Of a stretch of 26,839 nucleotides of DNA, positions 17,813 to 25,054 are shown one piece after another. Positions within the stretch are counted from its first letter, which is position 1, and every line of letters begins with the position of its first letter. The position numbers were made by a program, and so were the translations under genes. This DNA comes from Glaciecola sp. UBA1851 (GTDB lineage: Bacteria; Pseudomonadota; Gammaproteobacteria; Enterobacterales; Alteromonadaceae), in assembly GCA_002338515.1 (NCBI GenBank), contig DDIL01000197.1:598-27436 (forward strand), given 5' to 3'. The notes beneath the pieces are model-generated. The model ran no database searches. It was given only the letters and a program-made list of their open reading frames with translations, and was not told the DNA's origin.

Positions 17813-20800
17813 TTATTCTGCAATGGCTAAAGCTTCTTCCATATCGACGGCTACCATTCTTGAAACACCTGGCTCGGCCATTGTAACACCAGTTAAATGC
17901 GTAGCCATTTCCATCGCAACCTTATTATGGGTTATATAAATAAACTGAACAGATTCAGACATTTGTGACACCAATCGACAAAAACGACCAACATTTGCAT
18001 CATCTAATGGTGCATCAACTTCGTCTAACAAACAAAACGGTGCCGGATTAAGTCTAAATATAGCAAATACTAATGATAATGCGGTTAGCGCTTTTTCTCC
18101 ACCTGATAATAGTTGAATTGTACTATTTTTCTTCCCTGGTGGCCTTGCCATAATTGTGACACCCGTGTCTAGCATATCATCGTCAGTTAAATCTAGATAT
18201 GCCATGCCGCCCCCAAACACTTTTGGAAACAAACTTTTTAAATCGCCATTAATTTGCTCAAAGGTTGTTTTGAAGCGAGTACGCGTTTCTCTATCTATCT
18301 TGCGCATAGCATTTTCTAATGTAGTTAATGCCTCGGTTAGATCTAAGTTCTGTTCGTCTAAATGTTGCTTACGTTCTGATTGCTCTTCAAACTCTTGCAC
18401 TGCGGCTAAATTAACCGCTCCTAAACGTTGGATACTAGAAGTTGTCTTTTCTAGTTCAGCTTGAAGCGCCTTTTCATCATTTTGTTCAGGTAACCATTCC
18501 AGTACTTCTTTTATTGACTGGTTCAACTCAGCTAATTGCTCAACATGAGATTGAGCACGCACACTTGCTCCTTCTTGTGCAATGCGTTGAGAATCAATTT
18601 CGGCTTTCAATTTATCCATTTTTATTTGAAAGCCTTGCTGCCCCTGCTCTAACAAACTAATTTCTTGTTCAATATCTGCAAGCTTTTGTTGTTTAGTTTG
18701 CATATTAGCTCGCAACATTTCTTGCTGAGCAAGCAGACTTTGAAGCTTTTCTTGCTGATCTATTTCAGGCATGCGTAAATCTTCAGCCTCAGCATCTAAT
18801 AGCGATAGTTTTTCTTCATTGTCTGCACGTTGTTCTTGTTTCGTTTTTAACTGCGCTTGTAAAATTTGAATCGTATTGCGAGTTTGTTGCACAAGCATAG
18901 CTTGTTGGTGTACTTTATTTTGGATTTCATTTTGCTTAGTTTGAGCTAATTGTAATTCGTTATTTAATTTTTCTATTTTATTTTCAAAATCTAACTTTTC
19001 TTGTTCACAACTCATTACATCAATACTCAAATCTTCAACTTGTTCGTTAAAAAGCTCAAGCGACATTTTTTCTTGTTCAAGTGTATTCTTTTGATTCGTT
19101 ATTTCTGACTGTATCGACTCATATCTGTCTTCAAACTGAGCTAACTGAAACGCTAAGTTATCTTGATTTAAGAGTAACTTTTGTAAATTTTGAACAGTTA
19201 AATCTAGCTCTTTTTTCGCTTGTTCATAATTAAATTGAGCGCTTTCTAGCAAGGCTTTAGTTGCGTCCATTTTTTGTTTTTTGTTTTCTACAACTTCAGC
19301 TAACTCACGCTTAATATTCAATAGTTCTTGAATTTTTGCTGCACGTGCAAATTTATTGTCCTGGTCTTGATTGTAAAGTAACGTATCAATACTCAACACA
19401 TCCCCATTAGGAGCAATAAAATAGTGATTAGGGGTTAAACTGTCTTGATTTTCAATCGCACTCTTTAATGATTCAGCTAACAAATATTGATTAAATATAC
19501 TGGGGATATACTCATTCGTTAATAATCTAGCAAAAGATGTGTCAATTTTGCTTTGAGTAAAGTTTGATTCGAACAACAAATTTATACTCTTATATTGCTC
19601 ACTAAGATTGGCAATATCATGTTTAGTTAGGTTATTTATGCTTAGTACAACTACACAAGGCTCAAGGTGCTTCAATACTGCGTGAAGCGCTTTTTCATAC
19701 CCTTTTTGAATAACAAAATAAGTATGCAGAGGCTCGGTTTTTATGACTTGGGTAATACCACCACCACTTTCAGACATTTTAAATTCAGCTTGCAAACTTT
19801 CTAACGCTTTTAACTGCGCATCAACATTCGTTAGTTCAGTTTGACTGGTTTGGTAACTAATTTGGGATTGGTTAAATTCTTCATTAAAATTGGCTATAGT
19901 TTGCTGCTGCGCTTTATACTCACTTTGATGCTTGGATTGACTGAGCTCTGACTCATGAATAGATTCTTTTACTTGCGATAACTTTTCAGTTAAAGCTTGG
20001 TTGTCAATTTGTGACAATTGAGTGGTTAACTCTAATAAGCGTGACTCTGTTCTTGCTTGAAGACTCAAAGTTTGTTGAATTTGACTATGCTTTTGCTGTA
20101 AGGCCTGATTCTTTGCAAAATAATTTTTATCAAGTTGTTTTAGCTGTGCTTGGGTGCTGTGCAGGCTACTTTCAAGTGTATCTTTGCGCCCTTCTATTTC
20201 GAACAATTGTTCTTCAAATATTTCACGCTCAGGCTCAATCTCAAGCAGTTTTTCTTGACTAACCGCTAACTCAACTTCAAGTGCATTTAAAGAATCGGTG
20301 AGTGTGTTTTCACTTAGTTTTATTTGTTCAATTTCACTTTGAATTTGTGCACTTCGTTTCTTTGCAAACAACTGAGACTGTTCCAGTTTAGTAATGTCTG
20401 TTCCTAACGTATAAATTTGTTTTTGAATATCGTCTATGTCTTGCTTTTGAATGCTTTGTTCATTCTTAAAGCTTTGTAAGCCTGATTCATCGTTGTCTTG
20501 ACTAGCTTTTAAATTTTCTACCGCTAATTGTTTTTCGTTAATAATATCTTGAGCATTTTGAATCAGTTTACTTTGAGCGAGCCAACGAACCGTCGCTAAT
20601 TCAACTTTCAATTTACGTTCTAATTTTTTTAACTCAGTATATTTAGTTGCCGCCGCCGCTTGACGTTTTAATTTGGCAATTTGTTCACCTAACCCTTGTC
20701 GTACATCATCTAAACGGTCTAGGTTTTCTCGGGTATGATTTATTCTATTCTGTGTTTCTCTTCGCCTTTCTTTATATTTTGAAATACCTGCGGCTTCTTC

Positions 20801-21292
20801 AATAAAAACACGTAATTCTTGAGGCTTTGATTCAATCAGTTTAGAAATCATTCCCTGTTCTATTATTGCGTAACTTCTTGGGCCTAAACCTGTGCCTAAG
20901 AACAGGTCTGTCACATCTTTACGCCTGCATTTGCTGCTATTTAAAAAATATGACGATACGGCCTCTTTCGTTACTAAACGCTTAACCGATATTTCATTGA
21001 AAGCAGCATATTCACCTGCAATCCTGCCACTTGAATTGTCAAACACTAACTCGACTGAGCATTGAGAGACAGCTTTGCGAGAATTCGAACCATTAAAGAT
21101 GACGTCTGTCATAGCATCACCGCGTAAGTTTTTCGCAGATGATTCGCCTAAAACCCAGCGCACGGCGTCTATCACATTAGATTTTCCACAACCATTTGGG
21201 CCAACAATAGCGGTCATATCCCCTGGAAAGGGAATATTAGTTGGGTCAACAAATGATTTGAATCCTGCTAGGCGGATTTTCTTTAATCGCAT
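17813..21292 (-). CDS. smc: Chromosome segregation protein SMC
   Basis: Chromosome-organising ATPase of 1159 residues. The N-terminal half-domain has Walker A GPNGCGKSN (31-39). Long coiled coils run about 170-500 and 650-1000. A hinge sits at about 510-645 and is recognisable by YFVIQKGYEKALHAVL, although the rest of the hinge is divergent. The C-terminal half-domain carries LSGGEKAL (1062-1069), Walker B with D1090 and E1091, and the ITHNK block. The protein is complete with all ATPase motifs. Having Smc here argues against a MukBEF-type lineage such as Enterobacterales or Vibrionales; ScpA and ScpB must be encoded elsewhere. The gene heads smc-zipA-ligA and is divergent from cysZ across 203 bases. 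No strong ribosome-binding site precedes its ATG. Confidence 0.98.
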   Translation of the reverse strand: MRLKKIRLAGFKSFVDPTNIPFPGDMTAIVGPNGCGKSNVIDAVRWVLGESSAKNLRGDAMTDVIFNGSNSRKAVSQCSVELVFDNSSGRIAGEYAAFNEISVKRLVTKEAVSSYFLNSSKCRRKDVTDLFLGTGLGPRSYAIIEQGMISKLIESKPQELRVFIEEAAGISKYKERRRETQNRINHTRENLDRLDDVRQGLGEQIAKLKRQAAAATKYTELKKLERKLKVELATVRWLAQSKLIQNAQDIINEKQLAVENLKASQDNDESGLQSFKNEQSIQKQDIDDIQKQIYTLGTDITKLEQSQLFAKKRSAQIQSEIEQIKLSENTLTDSLNALEVELAVSQEKLLEIEPEREIFEEQLFEIEGRKDTLESSLHSTQAQLKQLDKNYFAKNQALQQKHSQIQQTLSLQARTESRLLELTTQLSQIDNQALTEKLSQVKESIHESELSQSKHQSEYKAQQQTIANFNEEFNQSQISYQTSQTELTNVDAQLKALESLQAEFKMSESGGGITQVIKTEPLHTYFVIQKGYEKALHAVLKHLEPCVVVLSINNLTKHDIANLSEQYKSINLLFESNFTQSKIDTSFARLLTNEYIPSIFNQYLLAESLKSAIENQDSLTPNHYFIAPNGDVLSIDTLLYNQDQDNKFARAAKIQELLNIKRELAEVVENKKQKMDATKALLESAQFNYEQAKKELDLTVQNLQKLLLNQDNLAFQLAQFEDRYESIQSEITNQKNTLEQEKMSLELFNEQVEDLSIDVMSCEQEKLDFENKIEKLNNELQLAQTKQNEIQNKVHQQAMLVQQTRNTIQILQAQLKTKQEQRADNEEKLSLLDAEAEDLRMPEIDQQEKLQSLLAQQEMLRANMQTKQQKLADIEQEISLLEQGQQGFQIKMDKLKAEIDSQRIAQEGASVRAQSHVEQLAELNQSIKEVLEWLPEQNDEKALQAELEKTTSSIQRLGAVNLAAVQEFEEQSERKQHLDEQNLDLTEALTTLENAMRKIDRETRTRFKTTFEQINGDLKSLFPKVFGGGMAYLDLTDDDMLDTGVTIMARPPGKKNSTIQLLSGGEKALTALSLVFAIFRLNPAPFCLLDEVDAPLDDANVGRFCRLVSQMSESVQFIYITHNKVAMEMATHLTGVTMAEPGVSRMVAVDMEEALAIAE

Positions 21293-21448
21293 GAGGTAAG
21301 TTTAGGGTAATAATGATAGGTGGTAAACTAAGATTTTACATATAATAAACAATCGCAAGTTGCTTACTTATTAGTCTTCAATAGGAATATGACACGATTG
21401 CTTACTATTTATCACAAAATTTAACTAGAGACATAACACTCATAAATT

Positions 21449-21454
21449 TATAAT
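21449..21454 (+). promoter_or_regulatory. Possible -10 element for cysZ
   Basis: A perfect TATAAT lies 42 bases before the cysZ ATG in the smc-cysZ divergent gap. No good -35 hexamer stands 16-18 bases upstream, and the gap is AT-rich, so this is only a candidate. The smc promoter must lie in the same 203 bases but is not evident. Confidence 0.25.
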
Positions 21455-21495
21455 TAGATAATTAACCGGTTAGAAGCCATAAAAAAAGGACATCT

Positions 21496-22257
21496 ATGCA
21501 AACCAATTTATCAGAATCTAATGCCAACAAAAGTGGCGCAAGCTACTTTTTTTCAGGCTTTGATCTTATAAGAACAAAAGGATTAAAACGATTTGTTCTA
21601 TTTCCATTAATTATTAATGTCATCCTTTTTTCTACTGCGTTTTATTATCTACTCGACTATATACAATTTTCAGTAACCTACTTAATTGACTTAGTTCCAG
21701 ATTGGGCTGGCATGGTCAAAGAAGTATTAGCCTATATTCTATGGCCAATTGCTGTAATAACTGTATTGCTATTATTTGCATTAGTATTTGGTACCTTAGC
21801 AAATTGGATAGCTGCGCCATTTAACGGTTTTTTAAGTGAAAAGGTTGAACGTTACTTAACCGGCGAATCAATGGGCGATGAAGGAATTATGGACGCTTTA
21901 AAAGATGCTCCAAGAATGCTAGGCAGAGAATTTTCAAAATTGGGATATTTTTTACCAAGAGCGATAGGTTTCTTATTATTATTTTTTCTGTTACCTGTAA
22001 TTGGTCAAATAATATGGTTTTTATTTAACGCGTGGATGATGGCGGTACAGTATGTTGACTATCCTATCGATAATCATAAACGACCATTTACCTTTACCAG
22101 AGATACGCTGCGACAAGATAAATCAAGAGCATTCAGTTTTGGCATTATGGTAAATATTTTTTCTTTTATTCCTATAGTAAACTTTATTGTTATGCCAGTC
22201 GCAATTTGTGGTGCAACTTCTATGTATGTTGATCATTTCAGACATAAAATGACTTAG
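21496..22257 (+). CDS. cysZ: Sulfate transporter CysZ
   Basis: Inner-membrane protein for sulfate uptake supplying cysteine synthesis. The length of 253 residues equals that of E. coli CysZ. It opens with ASYFFSGFDLIRTKGLKRFVLFPLIIN, then has hydrophobic segments near 35-55, 70-100, 150-180 and 215-240, with family blocks LANWIAAPFNGFLSEKVE (about 102-119), WMMAVQYVDYPIDNH (about 180-194) and the SRAFSFG turn. AAGGA lies five bases before the ATG. It is divergent from smc, an arrangement seen in related gammaproteobacteria, and converges on the HExxH protein gene with a 48-base gap and no clear terminator. No cysK or other sulfur gene is nearby. Confidence 0.95.
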   Translation: MQTNLSESNANKSGASYFFSGFDLIRTKGLKRFVLFPLIINVILFSTAFYYLLDYIQFSVTYLIDLVPDWAGMVKEVLAYILWPIAVITVLLLFALVFGTLANWIAAPFNGFLSEKVERYLTGESMGDEGIMDALKDAPRMLGREFSKLGYFLPRAIGFLLLFFLLPVIGQIIWFLFNAWMMAVQYVDYPIDNHKRPFTFTRDTLRQDKSRAFSFGIMVNIFSFIPIVNFIVMPVAICGATSMYVDHFRHKMT

Positions 22258-22305
22258 AGTCTGTTGAACTTTGCAGTATTAATTTACAGCAAAAATCAAA
22301 ATACC

Positions 22306-23811
22306 CTAGTAATAACTCCCCCAATACTCCTTAGCTTTTTTTGTGGTTGCTTGGTCTAAAAAATACCGCGCAACTGCAATACTTTGATGGTCTTTACTCA
22401 GTAAATCTTGCCACATAGCAATATAAAGCGCTGGAATATAATTTACATCATGAAATTCCATAAATGTCATTCTACTTGTTGGCTTATACGCCTTAATCGA
22501 TAAATTTGAGCAAGTATTCGTTTTAGCCAGTGATATTGAATGCAAGTCATCAATATAAGCACCATCCCGCTCAGCCTTGCGAAATGAATCATCATTAATA
22601 CTTTTTATAAACTGTTGCCAAATTTTATAAGTGTTGTTTTTAGTCACATCCTCATCATCGTTTGCTATCAATAGATTAGGTACAGTCAAATTAGGATTTA
22701 AACAATACTGGCTGGCTAACTCTTTTGAAACAGGGTATTCATCAACAAACCCTACAAAATGGGCCAGTTCATGAACAAATACAGAATACGTATCAGCGGT
22801 ATCTAAGTACATTACGCCGTTGTTTACATAGGCTTTCCCATTTTCTAAAAACAAAGATAAATGAGTAAAATTTGGCTCTTGAAGCTGTTCAGATATCGAA
22901 TTTAAATCACACGTTTGTCTATTACTCTGCACTTTACAAGTGAAGTCATCCCTTGGTACCCATACAATAGGCGCAATACATATAGGTAGTTTTGCAAATC
23001 TTTTATCATTTTCAAAGTTAGTTTTAAATGCTTTAGCTTGTACAACGCTGTCTAGGCTTGTTGCAACAAACTGAATATTTTGTGAGCACGATTCAGGTAT
23101 ATATGTAGAATTAATATTAGCGTTTATCGTCATCAAATCAGTAAGTGATACTCTAGGGATGTTATCTATAGCATGTATGTATTGCTTGGCTTTAGGTTGT
23201 AAATTAACGATGGAAGAAAAATGATTGTACGCAAGTTCATGGCTCCCCTCTTTCCATAGTATTCTTGCCAGTTTAAACTGGCTAAGCGAGTCATATTCTG
23301 ACGCTTTGATCAAATAAGATTTTGCTAAACCTTCTTGTTGGGTTTCATAATAATATTTTGCTATTGCAATAATAGCAGGAGGAAAACCTTGGTCTGCAGA
23401 TAGCTTTTTAAGTTCTAGCATTCGCTGCTTGTTTGGCTCTACTAGCGATAACTCAAATTGGCTGGCCGCATCACCACTATTCGCCGCTTCATTTAACCAA
23501 TACAAATCAGTAGCATCATTATCAAGCTCTACTAAAGCAAGTTGCGCATCCAAACTATTTAATGCAGCCGCTTTCTTAAGCCAGTAAATATTCCCATGAC
23601 TTTTAGCGAGAACAACAAGTGCATCAAGAGATTCTGCTGATTTGTCCGCTACACGATATAGGGCACTATATGCTTTAGTGGTTTCATCTTCTAAGAAATA
23701 ATGATTTATGGTAGCAGGATAATAGGTATGGCTAGCTTTTAAGCTGATACCTAATACGATCACTACAGCAACAAATAGGCCGTTTAGCCATGCTTTTCGC
23801 AAGTTAGTCAA
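22306..23811 (-). CDS. Membrane-anchored Sel1-like repeat protein with HExxH metallopeptidase motif
   Basis: I do not know a named family for this 501-residue protein. One N-terminal helix (about 9-24) serves as an uncleaved anchor or signal. Residues about 45-200 are helical Sel1/TPR-like repeats (KKAAALNSLDAQLALVEL, NEAANSGDAASQFELSLV, KKLSADQGFPPAIIAIAKYY). The C-terminal half has six cysteines (242, 278, 292, 301, 370, 434), fitting disulfides in the periplasm. It also has HELAHFVGFVDEY (347-359): HExxHxxGxxD, a metzincin-type zinc site in which D357 could be the third ligand, similar to M64 and snapalysin-type sites, with later methionines (M448, M451) as possible Met-turn. The start is a rare TTG 23811 with AGGG upstream; no ATG is available. 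It follows nlpI by 26 bases and is probably cotranscribed. Peptidase activity is inferred, not shown. Confidence 0.7.
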   Translation of the reverse strand: MTNLRKAWLNGLFVAVVIVLGISLKASHTYYPATINHYFLEDETTKAYSALYRVADKSAESLDALVVLAKSHGNIYWLKKAAALNSLDAQLALVELDNDATDLYWLNEAANSGDAASQFELSLVEPNKQRMLELKKLSADQGFPPAIIAIAKYYYETQQEGLAKSYLIKASEYDSLSQFKLARILWKEGSHELAYNHFSSIVNLQPKAKQYIHAIDNIPRVSLTDLMTINANINSTYIPESCSQNIQFVATSLDSVVQAKAFKTNFENDKRFAKLPICIAPIVWVPRDDFTCKVQSNRQTCDLNSISEQLQEPNFTHLSLFLENGKAYVNNGVMYLDTADTYSVFVHELAHFVGFVDEYPVSKELASQYCLNPNLTVPNLLIANDDEDVTKNNTYKIWQQFIKSINDDSFRKAERDGAYIDDLHSISLAKTNTCSNLSIKAYKPTSRMTFMEFHDVNYIPALYIAMWQDLLSKDHQSIAVARYFLDQATTKKAKEYWGSYY

Positions 23812-23837
23812 TGAAGTATTAAACCCTGATAAAATGC

Positions 23838-24761
23838 TTAATTAGTATAGGCTTCTCTGCGAGCGCGCCGCAGGTTATCAAGCTCTATTCGCGCATATTT
23901 ATGTTCCACATATTCATACACATTAGTACTTAGCGACAACTTAAAATAGTTTTCTGCCACACTAAATTTACCTTGCTTGGCATGGTATTTACCAATATAA
24001 AAATATGCTTCGCATAATCTATAATTTAGCTCAGTTGGGCTTCTAACATCACTAATTAATTTTGCAATCACGTCACTTTCTGTTGCTTCTTGCAGATAAT
24101 AATCAACTAAAGTGGTGGCCCATTTATCTTCAGGTAAATTTACTCTGGCCTCTTTTAACATCAAGTAAGCTTGCTCAGGACTTTTATCATCACTAGAGTT
24201 AGCGGCAATGTAATGCCACAAAACACGGATAGGATCGGAACTATCCTTCTCTAAAAAAGATAAGGTATCTTCAGCCGCTAGTGCCTCGCGGCCACCATAA
24301 TAAAGCGCAATACCTCTGTTGAGTAATGCGAAATCATATTCAGGATTAATTTCTAGTGTTGAATCGAAGGCTTCATAAGCCTGAGAATACATGCCGGCCT
24401 GAATATAATGTACGCCCATTGAATTGTGTGCTTCTGCTAATTGTGGATTTAGCTTAATAGCTTCTAAATAATCCATTCTTGCTAAGCTTTTTAACCCCAT
24501 AGAATCATAAGCAATACCGCGTTGAAAAAGAATTTCAGCACGCTCTTTTGGGGTCATTTTCACTTGGAATAACGTATTTGTATAATGGGCAATAGCAACT
24601 TGAGAACGTGGGCTAATTTCTTCAGGTTCGGTTAATAACAAGCCACTCATATAGGGAGAGTTGTTTTGGGCAGTTGAGTTACAACCCATTAGAAATAGAA
24701 ATGGAACCATTAATAAAATACGCTTTATAAGTGTTTTTCTATTAGCAAAATTTTGACTCAT
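23838..24761 (-). CDS. nlpI: Lipoprotein NlpI, TPR protease adaptor
   Basis: Outer-membrane-anchored TPR lipoprotein. In E. coli NlpI binds the protease Prc and murein hydrolases and directs degradation of MepS. From ATG 24761 it has 307 residues (E. coli 294). The signal peptide ends in the lipobox LMGC with the lipidated cysteine at residue 27. TPR units follow, with close matches to E. coli such as RGIAYDSMGLKSLAR, YEAFDSTLEINPEYDFALLNRGIALYYGG and FYIGKYHAKQG. An upstream in-frame TTG (24806) has the better ribosome-binding site (GGGGA) but would make the signal peptide 41 residues long, so ATG is preferred on protein grounds. It lies after pnp, as in E. coli, separated by the pnp terminator and probably with its own promoter. 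Confidence 0.93.
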   Translation of the reverse strand: MSQNFANRKTLIKRILLMVPFLFLMGCNSTAQNNSPYMSGLLLTEPEEISPRSQVAIAHYTNTLFQVKMTPKERAEILFQRGIAYDSMGLKSLARMDYLEAIKLNPQLAEAHNSMGVHYIQAGMYSQAYEAFDSTLEINPEYDFALLNRGIALYYGGREALAAEDTLSFLEKDSSDPIRVLWHYIAANSSDDKSPEQAYLMLKEARVNLPEDKWATTLVDYYLQEATESDVIAKLISDVRSPTELNYRLCEAYFYIGKYHAKQGKFSVAENYFKLSLSTNVYEYVEHKYARIELDNLRRARREAYTN

Positions 24762-24909
24762 AAACGTTAACAGATGGCGTAGACTAATTACGTTGCTTAG
24801 CTTCAATATACTTTCCCCGCTTTAAAAACTATGTCGCAAACCTGTTCTAATATTAATTGTTCAACTAAACAAAAATAAACCACGCCAGATTGTGAAGATA
24901 CTATTGTTT

Positions 24910-24930
24910 GAACAGATGCTAATTCTGTAC
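24910..24930. promoter_or_regulatory. Inverted repeat upstream of nlpI
   Basis: GAACAGA and TCTGTAC are inverted around a 7-base centre (TGCTAAT). The inner five pairs, ACAGA (24912-24916) and TCTGT (24924-24928), are perfect. It is not a LexA box, since the order is ACAG...CTGT. It lies about 150 bases before the nlpI ATG and may be an operator or a leader hairpin. Confidence 0.3.
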
Positions 24931-24948
24931 CAATACTACAACTTTTAA

Positions 24949-24967
24949 CAATACAAGTCTTGTATTG
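24949..24967. promoter_or_regulatory. Perfect 19-bp palindrome between pnp terminator and nlpI
   Basis: CAATACAAG and CTTGTATTG are perfect inverted 9-mers around one central base. The site lies 34 bases beyond the pnp terminator hairpin and about 190 bases before the nlpI ATG. A near-zero loop favours binding by a dimeric regulator over an RNA hairpin. No matching regulator is encoded in the window. Confidence 0.45.
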
Positions 24968-25000
24968 CCGTTTGTTTGGACGTTGAATTATGGTAGACAA

Positions 25001-25024
25001 TAAAAAGCCCGGTTTTATCCGGGC
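25001..25024 (-). terminator. Rho-independent terminator after pnp
   Basis: GCCCGG (25007-25012) and CCGGGC (25019-25024) form a perfect GC stem with loop TTTTAT. On the minus strand a T-run follows (plus-strand TAAAAA at 25001-25006). It lies about 30 bases beyond the pnp stop and separates pnp from nlpI. Confidence 0.9.
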
Positions 25025-25054
25025 CTTTATGAAATTAATTACTATTGAAGTAAA

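Noticed and set aside
18156..18464. Plus-strand 102-codon frame inside smc
   Set aside because: It is antisense to conserved smc sequence and has no independent support.
24910..24930. LexA (SOS) box
   Set aside because: The half-sites are in the wrong order (ACAG then CTGT), unlike CTGT-N8-ACAG.
24803..25000. Minus-strand frame of 65 codons between pnp and nlpI
   Set aside because: It would start at a TTG lying directly behind the T-run of the pnp terminator, with no ribosome-binding site, and resembles no known protein; the stretch is better seen as the nlpI upstream region.
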